From Mucilaginibacter conchicola (lineage in GTDB: Bacteria > Bacteroidota > Bacteroidia > Sphingobacteriales > Sphingobacteriaceae): a stretch of DNA of 43,693 nucleotides. This document shows, one piece after another, positions 25,926 through 34,087 of this stretch. Both the position numbers and the translations under genes were made by a program. The notes under the pieces are model-generated. The model did no database searches and was not told where the DNA came from. It was given only the letters and a program-made list of their open reading frames with translations. How positions within the stretch are numbered: the stretch's first letter is position 1; each line of letters opens with the position of its first letter. The stretch covers positions 1-43,693 of the forward strand of contig NZ_QWDC01000006.1 of the NCBI RefSeq assembly GCF_003432115.1. The letters run 5' to 3'.

Positions 25926-26197
25926 TCAAATCGTTAAACAAATGGTTGGAAAAAAATTCAACAGGTTTCACGGAGCCAAAGAGAACCCGTTTGGATTCGA
26001 ACCACAATTATATAGTTGCAAAGATTGCAAATCTGCCATCATCCGGTTCAAGTTAATAGGCTTTGTTAGGGCTACCTAACAAAGCCTATTAACTTGAATA
26101 TTTAGGTAGCCGGAGCAGGACTCGAACCAAATCTTAGCTAGCTAATTTCCTCAAGTCATCTAAGAAGAGGTTCGAAAAGTTTCCCCTACGGGCTACC
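25926..26197. repeat. Array 2 of the T-arm-like repeat family
   Basis: Members: a half-unit AAATCGTTAAACAAATGGTTGG (25928-25949 region) like those in arrays 1 and 3; a 67-nt minus-strand tRNA-like fold at 25983-26049; and a long imperfect hairpin at 26105-26197 with GGTAGCC/GGCTACC ends (26105-26111, 26191-26197), TCGAACC/GGTTCGA inner arms (26122-26128, 26169-26175) and CTTAG/CTAAG innermost. A perfect 24-bp inverted repeat lies between them. The whole gap 25600-26360 has no convincing gene; 26198-26360 shows nothing certain. Confidence 0.65.
26047..26098. repeat. Perfect inverted repeat, 24-bp arms, 4-nt loop
   Basis: Arms at 26047-26070 and 26075-26098 are exact reverse complements around GCTA. 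Inner arm ends read TTGTTAGG and CCTAACAA. There is no T-run, so it is not a simple terminator. It begins at the 5' edge of the tRNA-like element. Confidence 0.95.
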
Positions 26198-26360
26198 GAA
26201 AAAAGGCCGTAAATCAAATTCGCAGCTTTTTTGCTTTTCAGCAATTCCTACCATACACCTTAAAAACTACCGATTCAAATTTAAGCCTGTTCAATTCAAA
26301 TTGGCATATCTTAATAGAGCATTAAAAGCATTACTTTGAGATATTCAATTCAAAAGACCG

Positions 26361-28100
26361 ATGCGGGCTATAGCTATATTATCATCCTTATGCTTTTTGA
26401 GCTTTTGCTGCTCGGCACAAAAGTCCCAAATGTATTTGGATAGTATTAATCCCATTATCAAATACGATAGCCATGGCGACTCTATCCGCAAGTATTTTTC
26501 GAGCACCTATTTCAACTATGAATATTCGGCCCGAAAGGATAAGCGCATAACACTCAATGCTTTTTATTCCAATAAGCTCGCTGTGAACTACAGGCAGGCC
26601 GCAAAGAAGATACCGAAGTTAAAGGAGTATGACATCTCCGGATCTAAATCATACATATATCCAATGGATGGTTATCCCGGAAAGTATGCCATCCCTATTT
26701 TTGACTCATCAGGTATTATTGTCACTGCTAATGGGATCAATCCTGATAATGTTAATGAGTATCAGTTCAGGGTTTTGGAGGATAAGCAAAAGGTGATATT
26801 ACCCTGGACAAAACCAAGACTATTTTGCAAGGCATATTTGATGACCAATATTGCCGACCCGAACAAAGCTGATGAGCAGTCTGCTTATTTAGGTCAGTTC
26901 AAGGCAACTTATGGCAAAGCCCTCACCATACAAGTGCGCAAACTAAGCATGCCCGATAGTATTAATGCTGAAGTAACGGCCTACTGGGTAAAATGGCAGC
27001 CACGCGTGGTGGGGACCTTTACCTTTTCGCAACTGCCGGATTTCCTTAAAGTCTTTAAAAAGCAATGGACAAGCCAGTTTGAGTTGGGTAAAGCTGTAGA
27101 CTGGAATGAGGATGAAGCGCTGAAATTGAAAAAGGACTTTAATTACAATGAGAACAACCTCATTTTTTACCTGGATGATATCATCAAGTCAAAAAACATT
27201 ATCGAATATAAGCTTGTAAATGGCAATGATAGTACCGGCTGGCAGGTAAATGATTTTGATTTTAACTTGGTTTGGCTTAAGAACCTGCAGCCGGATAAAT
27301 ACCAGCTGAAAATACGTTACAGTGTACAACGCAACAACGTTTACACCTATGGCTTTAACGTAAAAGCTGCTTGGTACCAAACGGTATTGGCAAAAGTTGC
27401 CTTAAGCTTATTGGGGCTGCTGGCCTGCGGTTTCCTTCTGTTGCTATGGCGATCAAGAAAGCAGGCTGGGAAACTGAAGGAACAAAATATTTTAAAGCAG
27501 CTGGTACAAACCGAGCTTAGATCATTACGGTCGCAGTTTAACCCGCATTTTGTGTTTAATGCACTTAGCTCTATACAGGGGTTGGTCACCAAGAACGATT
27601 CGCAGAACGCATCAAAATATTTACTGGAGTTTAGCCACCTGATGCGCGATTCGTTGAACGCAAGCGACCGCGAGTTTGTGAGCATATACACCGAGATAAA
27701 GATATTGGAAAATTACCTGGCTTTAGAAAAATTGCGCTTTGGGTTTTCCTATCAGATAACAGTAGACGAGGGCATCGATGCCAGCGCGCTTGAGATACCC
27801 GCCTTGTTTTTACAACCATTGGTAGAGAATGCAATAAAACATGGTATCGCGGTTTTACAGGATAAAGGGCAGTTAACGATTCAGTTTGAGAAGCTTAACC
27901 ACGATATGGTAGTGAGTGTATGCGATAATGGTAAAGGATTTAATCCAGATGCGGGCTCAAAAGGATTTGGGTTGCAGCTAACCAGGGAGCGGATAGTGCT
28001 ATTGAACCAAACGCTTATCGGGCAACAAATAGCGCTTTTAATAGAGCGCAAGCATAACATTACAATGTTAACCGTACATTTTAAAAATTGGCTAATATGA
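26361..28100 (+). CDS. LytS-type sensor histidine kinase, periplasmic sensor
   Basis: 579 residues. An N-terminal signal sequence (MRAIAILSSLCFLSFCCSAQ) leads into a periplasmic region of about 310 residues that includes a beta-rich Y_Y_Y-like segment just before the membrane (LKNLQPDKYQLKIRYSVQRN). One transmembrane helix lies near 340-362. The kinase core is of the His_kinase (PF06580) type: the phospho-accepting histidine in RSQFNPHFVFNAL, then LEKLRFG, the N-box LQPLVENAIKHGI and the G-box CDNGKGFNPD. It overlaps the regulator gene (ATGA), its cognate partner. The stimulus is unknown; the downstream thioredoxin-fold gene suggests an envelope condition. Confidence 0.88.
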   Translation: MRAIAILSSLCFLSFCCSAQKSQMYLDSINPIIKYDSHGDSIRKYFSSTYFNYEYSARKDKRITLNAFYSNKLAVNYRQAAKKIPKLKEYDISGSKSYIYPMDGYPGKYAIPIFDSSGIIVTANGINPDNVNEYQFRVLEDKQKVILPWTKPRLFCKAYLMTNIADPNKADEQSAYLGQFKATYGKALTIQVRKLSMPDSINAEVTAYWVKWQPRVVGTFTFSQLPDFLKVFKKQWTSQFELGKAVDWNEDEALKLKKDFNYNENNLIFYLDDIIKSKNIIEYKLVNGNDSTGWQVNDFDFNLVWLKNLQPDKYQLKIRYSVQRNNVYTYGFNVKAAWYQTVLAKVALSLLGLLACGFLLLLWRSRKQAGKLKEQNILKQLVQTELRSLRSQFNPHFVFNALSSIQGLVTKNDSQNASKYLLEFSHLMRDSLNASDREFVSIYTEIKILENYLALEKLRFGFSYQITVDEGIDASALEIPALFLQPLVENAIKHGIAVLQDKGQLTIQFEKLNHDMVVSVCDNGKGFNPDAGSKGFGLQLTRERIVLLNQTLIGQQIALLIERKHNITMLTVHFKNWLI

Positions 28101-28855
28101 TCAGAGCCGTTATCATCGACGATGAAAAGAACAATATTGAAAATATTGAACAGTTACTAATAAAACATGAACTGCCGGTTACTATCGTGGGCAGGGCTAT
28201 TAATGCAGATGACGGTGTTAGTGTGATAGCTTCAACAGCCCCCGATCTGTTGTTCCTGGACATACAGATGCCGGACAAAAACGGGTTCGAGGTGCTTAAA
28301 GCCTTACCACACCATCAGTTCGAGGTGGTTTTTGTTACAGCCTTTGACAACTATGGTATACAGGCCATCAAGTTTTCAGCTATTGATTATTTGCTTAAAC
28401 CGATAGACCCCGAAGAACTGAGACAAAGCATTGCTAAGGTAAAAGCCAAGCTTAACCAACGGAAAGCCAATCTGCAGCTGGAGAACTTAATGGATTTTAT
28501 TAAGGATAAGGACGCAAAGAAAGAGCATAAACTGGCCCTGGCCTCAACTAAAGAGATAAGGTTTGTGCATACGGGCGATATTACCCGTTGCGAATCATCA
28601 AATGCGTATACCAAATTCTTTCTTACAGATGGGAAAGATATCCTGGTATCAAAACCAATTTTTGAGTACGAGGAATTATTGACCGGCTATGATTTTATTC
28701 GCTGCCATCAATCGCACTTGGTGAATATAAAATTTGTTAAAAGCCTGATAAAAGAAGATTCTGGTTACTTGTTGATGGATGACAATACCCGCATCCCTAT
28801 CTCAAGAAATAAAAAAGAGCACGTAATAAAAGCCTTACATACTATAAAAAAGTAA
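28097..28855 (+). CDS. LytTR-family response regulator
   Basis: 252 residues. The receiver domain has the acidic pair IIDDE (6-10), the phospho-acceptor aspartate in LLFLDIQMPDKNGF (about 55), the threonine in VFVTAFD and lysine in LLKPIDPEE. A LytTR DNA-binding domain fills the C-terminus (IRFVHTGDITRCESSNAY to GYLLMDDNTRIPISR). The ATG at 28097 overlaps the kinase stop codon and is preferred to an upstream TTG. Likely activates its own operon or the thioredoxin gene 12 nt downstream. Confidence 0.92.
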   Translation: MIRAVIIDDEKNNIENIEQLLIKHELPVTIVGRAINADDGVSVIASTAPDLLFLDIQMPDKNGFEVLKALPHHQFEVVFVTAFDNYGIQAIKFSAIDYLLKPIDPEELRQSIAKVKAKLNQRKANLQLENLMDFIKDKDAKKEHKLALASTKEIRFVHTGDITRCESSNAYTKFFLTDGKDILVSKPIFEYEELLTGYDFIRCHQSHLVNIKFVKSLIKEDSGYLLMDDNTRIPISRNKKEHVIKALHTIKK

Positions 28856-28867
28856 AAACCACTTATC

Positions 28868-30394
28868 ATGAAAAAACTGTTTATCGCAGCACTAATTTGC
28901 TGCAGCGGCTATGCTCAGGCCCAAAAGGTATCGCCTCTTGCCATTGAGGATAAGAAGATGGATGCCTATCTCCGCAACCGTAAACCCGCAACACTTACAG
29001 TGCAGATAAATAACCTGCCTGATAGCGTAAAAAAAGTTGATATTAAATACACCCTTGTTCAAATAGGCGGTCCTCTCCAGGTTACCAAACATGCAGAAAC
29101 AAATGCGGCGGGGTCTGCCAAAATAGTTTTGGACCAAAATCTGCCTTACCAGCAAATATGGCTAAAAGCCGGCGAATACCTTTACGCCGGTATCTATGTA
29201 AATAGCGGTTTAACCGTTAACATAGATGCCCGCCTGATACCTAAAGATGGTGCTTATATGATAGGAGAAGGCGTAACCTACTCTGGCAGCGATGGTGAAT
29301 TTAATACCGCAATGAACGAAAATACGCTGTTTAAAAAGGCAGAGCGGGGAAGTTTGTACGATAAGCTCCGTGCTTTAGGCAGTTCCAGAAATATGTATGA
29401 TGCCGATAAATTCACTTTAAAAACAGATTCTGTTTTAAGCCAACTGGGGAAGATAGATGATGAGTTTATTACTGGTCATCCCAAGTATGGCAAGGCTGTT
29501 AAAAATGAGACACTATCACAGTTTTACGGAAATATTTGCGTGGCTTACTGGAATAGTGATATGCCTGCTGCAGTATTCAATAGGCTTAACGCACACCTGC
29601 CGCTGTTTACAAGTAACGATGGCATTTTGTATTATCAATACCTTGGCATTTATACGGCAAGCAGAAAGCGTTTTAAAAAGGAAGAAGCACTTAAAGGTAA
29701 GCTAAAGCTGTTTGATAGTTTGTATACCTCACAGCGCTCGGACGTGTTAAAGCTGCTTTTGTTAGACGAAGAGAAGGATAATTACAGGCTTAGCTACCCG
29801 GCCATCATCAATAGTATTAAAACAGGCTGGTGCAAAAAGATAGCGGTGGCGGAGTTAACAAGGGTTGATGCTAACCAAAAAAGGGTCGACAGCCTTTTTG
29901 CCTTGTCGAAAAAGTTAGAGAAGGCAGATATTGGTACTCCACTATTGCAATTGCCTTTTGATGCCAGCTTATACCAATTGGATACCCTGGCCAATGTTGA
30001 TAATTTCTTGCTAAGCCTTAGGTCAAAATTCCCCAATAAAGCGTTGATTATTGATTTTTGGGCTACATGGTGCGCGCCCTGCCTTGCAGATATGCCCTAC
30101 AGCAAAAACCTGCATCAAAACAACAAGGATCTGCCGGTTGAGTATATCTACCTGTGCACCTCAAGCGGCTCAAACATCAATACCTGGAAGAACAGAATAG
30201 GAGATCTCGGTATCCCCGGCACACATATTTTTGTGAACGATAAGATCATTGATAAACTAAAATCAGCATTGAATGCATCGTCGGGTTTCCCTGCCTATGT
30301 GGTAACGGATGTTGATGGTAAAATAAGATTGTCTGGTATCACTAGTATTGGAGGTTTGGACAAGGAGAGTTTGAAGAAAGCAGTTGGGCTGTAG
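28868..30394 (+). CDS. Secreted thioredoxin-fold protein (TlpA/AhpC-TSA type)
   Basis: 508 residues. A cleavable signal peptide (MKKLFIAALICCSGYAQA) indicates periplasmic location. About 350 residues of N-terminal domain, common in Bacteroidota relatives, precede a thioredoxin domain with WCAPC (in IIDFWATWCAPCLADMPYS, near 400) and the cis-proline segment GFPAYVVTDVDG near the end. Such proteins act as thiol-disulfide oxidoreductases in the envelope. Third gene after a LytS/LytTR pair, so it may be their target. No strong terminator follows; a palindrome lies at 30408-30425. Confidence 0.85.
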   Translation: MKKLFIAALICCSGYAQAQKVSPLAIEDKKMDAYLRNRKPATLTVQINNLPDSVKKVDIKYTLVQIGGPLQVTKHAETNAAGSAKIVLDQNLPYQQIWLKAGEYLYAGIYVNSGLTVNIDARLIPKDGAYMIGEGVTYSGSDGEFNTAMNENTLFKKAERGSLYDKLRALGSSRNMYDADKFTLKTDSVLSQLGKIDDEFITGHPKYGKAVKNETLSQFYGNICVAYWNSDMPAAVFNRLNAHLPLFTSNDGILYYQYLGIYTASRKRFKKEEALKGKLKLFDSLYTSQRSDVLKLLLLDEEKDNYRLSYPAIINSIKTGWCKKIAVAELTRVDANQKRVDSLFALSKKLEKADIGTPLLQLPFDASLYQLDTLANVDNFLLSLRSKFPNKALIIDFWATWCAPCLADMPYSKNLHQNNKDLPVEYIYLCTSSGSNINTWKNRIGDLGIPGTHIFVNDKIIDKLKSALNASSGFPAYVVTDVDGKIRLSGITSIGGLDKESLKKAVGL

Positions 30395-30407
30395 AGATTA
30401 GATCCGC

Positions 30408-30425
30408 TTGATTCTTAAGAATCAA
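30408..30425. repeat. Perfect 18-bp palindrome
   Basis: TTGATTCTTAAGAATCAA with no spacer, 14 nt after the thioredoxin gene stop. It could be a weak terminator without a T-run or a regulator binding site. Confidence 0.6.
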
Positions 30426-30507
30426 ATAAATGTGGTTTTTGGCAGGGTACTCCAGTCCTTGTTTTTTATAGAACGTTGCTGTTGTTATTAATTACGATCA
30501 GTGGCGC

Positions 30508-30650
30508 GGTAGCCCCTAGGGGAATCGAACCCCAGTTAATTGGTCTTTCGTTCATTCAAAAATTTTAGTTGTTTAACGATTTGGTTCGGATTATGCCCGG
30601 TCTGGGGACATCTAGGCTTGTCCAAGGGCTGGGCTCGAATCATAGCTAAA
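30508..30650. repeat. Array 3 of the T-arm-like repeat family
   Basis: GGTAGCC (30508-30514), an excellent minus-strand T-arm (GGGG-TTCGATT-CCCC, reading down from 30533), GGTTCG (30583-30588) and CTCGAATCA (30634-30642). The segment from GGTTCG to CTCGAATCA aligns with 22215-22293 in array 1 (shared GGGGACAT and GGCTGGGCTCGAA blocks). Array 3 lies between two convergent operons. No whole tRNA can be folded: a matching 5' acceptor strand is missing. Confidence 0.65.
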
Positions 30651-30683
30651 TATTGGCGATGTTATTCAATCAGACATGGAATT

Positions 30684-31445
30684 TCAGCGCTCTTCCATCC
30701 AGGTCAAAAAACTGTGTGACTTTTCTTTATTGATCAGCAGCTTTTCAGGCGTATCAATTACGAGTTTAACATAAAGTTTGCGCAGAAAATAATGCTCGAC
30801 CTCTTTAATTGCTTTGAAGTTGACCAGATACTGGCGGTTCACCCGAAAAAATCGCTTTGCTGAAACAGAAGCGGCAATATTATCAAGCGACTGGCTCAGC
30901 GTATATTCCTGCCCATCAAAACACATCAAAGAAGTGGAATCATTACGTATGTAGAAAAAAGCAATATTATCTGTTTGGACCGTGGCGTACTTTTGATTCT
31001 TAAAAACCAAAAAGCTCGTTTTGCCGCTTTGCGGGCTAAGCCGCTGAAGCAAACTTTCGATGTCAGGCGTTATCTTCTGTTGAAAAAAATTCTTCAGATC
31101 ATCCACCTTTCGTAAGGCTTCTTTAATATTCTCTTTAGAAAAAGGCTTTAACACGTAGTCAACGCCATTACTTTTAAAAGCTTCCATTGAATATTCATCA
31201 AATGCCGTACAAAATACTACCGGGCAGGTAATCTTTACTGATTTAAAGATTTCGAAAGACAAACCGTCTGCCAGCTGAATATCCATAAAAATGAGATCGG
31301 GTTGTGCAGTCTCCGAAAGCGCTGCAACCGAATCTTCGACGCTCTGGTATTGGCCGGTAATGCGGGCATTTGGCTTTATTTCTTTAATGATAGTTTCTAG
31401 AGAGCGGGCTGTCCGCAGCTCGTCTTCAATGATTATGATGTTCAT
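30684..31445 (-). CDS. LytTR-family response regulator (second pair)
   Basis: 253 residues. Receiver domain with IIIIEDE at the N-terminus, phospho-acceptor in LIFMDIQLADG (near 55), the TAFDEYSMEAF switch segment and LKPF lysine. The LytTR domain follows (KYATVQTDNIAFFYIRNDST to VNRQYLVNFKAIKEVEH). It overlaps the histidine kinase gene by 20 nt, so the two are co-translated. The probable targets are the P460-type genes on the same strand or unlinked genes; the sequence does not decide. Its stop is about 40 nt from array 3. Confidence 0.92.
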   Translation of the reverse strand: MNIIIIEDELRTARSLETIIKEIKPNARITGQYQSVEDSVAALSETAQPDLIFMDIQLADGLSFEIFKSVKITCPVVFCTAFDEYSMEAFKSNGVDYVLKPFSKENIKEALRKVDDLKNFFQQKITPDIESLLQRLSPQSGKTSFLVFKNQKYATVQTDNIAFFYIRNDSTSLMCFDGQEYTLSQSLDNIAASVSAKRFFRVNRQYLVNFKAIKEVEHYFLRKLYVKLVIDTPEKLLINKEKSHSFLTWMEER

Positions 31446-32451
31446 AAATAAGTGGCAATTTTACTTTAAAATTTTTATCATCGTTTGTGATCTCAATATT
31501 CTTATCAAGCAGGTGACTGTAACGTAAACCTATATTTTTCAGCCCGACACCTGTTGAGCTCACATCTCCTTTTTTTACCTGCAATACATTTTCTACAATG
31601 ATGTACTCTCCGTCTTCGTAAATGGTGATGTATAAAGGGCGGCTTAAGGAAACAACATTATGCTTGATGCAATTTTCTATCAGTAATTGTAGAGTAAATG
31701 GTGGTATCAGGGTCTTTAGCGTTCGTTCGGTAAGCGTTGAAGTGAATTTTAATCCTTCCTCAAAGCGGGCCTTTTGCAAAAAAAGGTAGGCATTCATAAT
31801 TTCCATTTCCTCATGCACATGTATCAGGTCAAGCTTACGGCTTTCCAGTGTAAACCGGTAAAAGTTGGAAAGCTTGAGGATAAAGTCAACCGCTTCTTTG
31901 TCTCCCGTTTCGACCATGGCCTTTAAGGTATTAAGGCTATTAAATAGAAAATGTGGATTGATCTGCTGTTTCAATAATTCATACTGAGCCGCCAGGTTAT
32001 CGCTTTTGATCCTGTCTAATTCCATACTGACATGCTGGTTTTCGTAGTTCTGCTGCAAAAGATTTAAAAACATGTAGAATACCAGGTTGATGAGTATACC
32101 CCGTACCTCGACCATCAGCATAGTGGGGCCGAAATTGATATGAGACAGTATCAGCTGCTGCACCCATGCCAACCCGAACATGACCACCAACCCAAAAGAC
32201 AGCGAACTCAGCAATTTCGTGTACGATATACTTTGTATACGCCTGGTGTCTTTTTTTCGTGACAGCATATAGATATTGAAATACCACATCAATACGGCAA
32301 ATGCAGCAGTAATGCCGGCGTTTACCGCCGCCTCGGCAACGTTAAATTTATGAGAGGCCAGTTGCGGTACTGATGAAAGCAAACCCAGGGTAACAGCGCT
32401 AACCCAGATAGTGGTATGTGATATATGCAGTGGTGATCTTTTCATTAACAT
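31426..32451 (-). CDS. LytS-type membrane histidine kinase (second pair)
   Basis: 341 residues. Four transmembrane helices in the first 130 residues make up the sensor, with no large periplasmic domain. The kinase core begins with QQINPHFLFNSLNTL (histidine acceptor), then FLQKARFEEG, LQLLIENCIKHN as N-box and the late GVGLKNIGLRY as G-box. A second in-frame ATG at 32445 is equally possible. It pairs with the overlapping LytTR regulator. Unlike the kinase at 26361, the sensor is membrane-embedded, so the two pairs probably sense different signals. Confidence 0.9.
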   Translation of the reverse strand: MLMKRSPLHISHTTIWVSAVTLGLLSSVPQLASHKFNVAEAAVNAGITAAFAVLMWYFNIYMLSRKKDTRRIQSISYTKLLSSLSFGLVVMFGLAWVQQLILSHINFGPTMLMVEVRGILINLVFYMFLNLLQQNYENQHVSMELDRIKSDNLAAQYELLKQQINPHFLFNSLNTLKAMVETGDKEAVDFILKLSNFYRFTLESRKLDLIHVHEEMEIMNAYLFLQKARFEEGLKFTSTLTERTLKTLIPPFTLQLLIENCIKHNVVSLSRPLYITIYEDGEYIIVENVLQVKKGDVSSTGVGLKNIGLRYSHLLDKNIEITNDDKNFKVKLPLIYEHHNH

Positions 32452-32516
32452 TATATTGATCAGCCAACGGGCTGAAGATGAACAAAGCTATTTATTTAGC
32501 TTTATTTACAGAACTG

Positions 32517-32957
32517 CTATGGAAACAGCAAGGCCCGGTGCGAGGTAATACCTTTTATTCTTATATCGGCATTACCCGTAACTTGGCCTTGGGGTATCTT
32601 ATATTTGAAGGCGATGGCATTTTTATCTGCAGCATATGAAGTGACCAGTTCAATACTTTGAACCGCACCATTAATGTAACTGCCATACCAGTATTTATTA
32701 TTGGCCTGCTTAAATGTTACCAATTCAAATACCTCACCTTTATCGTGTATGCCTGTTTTAGCGCTTTGTAAGGCAAGGGCATTACCATACAAAAGGGATA
32801 TGGTTTGCTGTTTGCGGTCAGAAAAAGAGGTGATCACTCTCAGGCCATGAGCGTTGTAAATGATTCTTTTGTGGACATCATTGGATGTATCATTGGCGCA
32901 TCCGTATGATCCGGCAATTACGAATAGTAACATTGCAAATATCTTCATGCGTATCAT
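32517..32957 (-). CDS. P460-like lipoprotein without haem motif
   Basis: 146 residues. The N-terminus MKIFAMLLFVIAGSYGC is a lipoprotein signal ending in a lipobox cysteine; translation could begin at 32957 or at the ATG at 32948. The mature part resembles the P460 domain of the adjacent gene: RVITSFSDRKQQTISLLYGN here against EVISTTSRFDNHTMRVIYGN there, and both continue with a conserved Ala-x-x-x-G turn. The CxxCH haem attachment motif is absent, so it cannot bind haem in the c-type manner. It lies 1 nt from the P460 gene and probably arose by duplication. Role unknown: perhaps a partner subunit. Confidence 0.65.
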   Translation of the reverse strand: MIRMKIFAMLLFVIAGSYGCANDTSNDVHKRIIYNAHGLRVITSFSDRKQQTISLLYGNALALQSAKTGIHDKGEVFELVTFKQANNKYWYGSYINGAVQSIELVTSYAADKNAIAFKYKIPQGQVTGNADIRIKGITSHRALLFP

Positions 32958-32958
32958 T

Positions 32959-33957
32959 TTATTTTAGATCTTTATTTTCTAAGGGAATGCTGAATACATA
33001 GCCCGTTTCATCAGCTATCTTGTGGCAATTGTAACAGGTGGTGTTGAATGCCGCCGTTTCACCATAAGGTTTAAGACCCTTACCATTAAATCTACCAAAT
33101 CCCCAGCCTTTACTCTCAGGAAAACGCTTTTCATCCTTGATCATGATCTGGATGTTGTTAAATGCTCCCGGGTAAACTTCACCATTCTTTTCCTCAATGA
33201 TGTTGTAAACTACTTTGACAATTGCTGCACCATCCGGAAAGGGTTTGATACGCCCGCTTTGGATGGCGTTAACGGTTACTTTGTTCCCGTAGATGACACG
33301 CATCGTATGGTTATCAAAGCGGCTGGTCGTACTGATCACTTCCCAGTTTTTGTAATCCGGAATAAACCGGACGCCATTGGGCGCCACAGCTATATTTTTA
33401 GAAGCAGTTGATTTGTCTACCAAAACTTTTTGCTCTTCTTCAGCACTTTTGATCTGCGAACTATCATGGTATCTTGTCGGGCTGATGCTCACTACGTAGT
33501 TTTTAAGTACTTCTACATCGTGCGGGGTAAGCTTAGCCTCCGGATGCAGTATGGTATAACTGTTCAGCGGCATTTTACCTGCAAGTACCATGTTCACCAT
33601 TTCCCATAAACGCACTTGCTGATCTGTTGCGCTAAGCGTGTCGAAGGTGGAAAAGTTGAAGCGCGACCGGGCTACCTTAACATCATGATTGACCAGCCAT
33701 GATACCGGAGCTACCTTATCATACCAATTGAATTTCGATTCGTTGGAATGACAGTCATAGCAGGCTTTCCTGAAAATTTTGGCCACTTCTTCCGATGCAT
33801 TGATCGGGTGCGTTACTTTATCGTTTTGCACCGGAACCTGTATAAACTGTATGGAAATGATCCCCACTAACAGTATTCCGGCTATCGGCCAAAGCCTTAG
33901 TTTTTTTGAACTTACCATGCTGCGTAATTTTTTAACTAAGCTATAGCCCAGCATCAA
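32959..33957 (-). CDS. Haem-binding domain and cytochrome P460 fusion protein
   Basis: 332 residues with one N-terminal membrane anchor (LWPIAGILLVGIISIQF). The Haem_bd domain carries ACYDCHSNESKFNWYDKVAP (near 68-87), its usual signature. From about 200 a cytochrome P460-type domain follows (YKNWEVISTTSRFDNHTMRV), ending with a second CxxCH in TTCYNCHKIADETGY. Two c-type haems are therefore expected, exposed to the periplasm. P460 enzymes oxidise hydroxylamine or related nitrogen compounds, but many Bacteroidota members are uncharacterised. An internal ATG at 33918 is an alternative start that keeps the anchor. Confidence 0.82.
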   Translation of the reverse strand: MMLGYSLVKKLRSMVSSKKLRLWPIAGILLVGIISIQFIQVPVQNDKVTHPINASEEVAKIFRKACYDCHSNESKFNWYDKVAPVSWLVNHDVKVARSRFNFSTFDTLSATDQQVRLWEMVNMVLAGKMPLNSYTILHPEAKLTPHDVEVLKNYVVSISPTRYHDSSQIKSAEEEQKVLVDKSTASKNIAVAPNGVRFIPDYKNWEVISTTSRFDNHTMRVIYGNKVTVNAIQSGRIKPFPDGAAIVKVVYNIIEEKNGEVYPGAFNNIQIMIKDEKRFPESKGWGFGRFNGKGLKPYGETAAFNTTCYNCHKIADETGYVFSIPLENKDLK

Positions 33958-34087
33958 TTTAGGCTACTAATATTAGCACGAAGTGGACATATCGGATCTT
34001 GAACTAGACAATCAAGCATATATATATTTATACTAATTTATTTAAACAATTTTGTTGAACAAAAAAGATGACATATTTTTGCGTCTT

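Noticed and set aside
22118..26197. CRISPR array
   Set aside because: Repeats are degenerate, partly inverted, of unequal spacing (about 95-125 bp) and lack uniform spacers or cas genes.
30508..30600. Possible tRNA on the minus strand, based on a perfect T-arm
   Set aside because: No 5' acceptor strand pairs with the 3' end and no D-arm or anticodon arm can be drawn; treated as a repeat unit.
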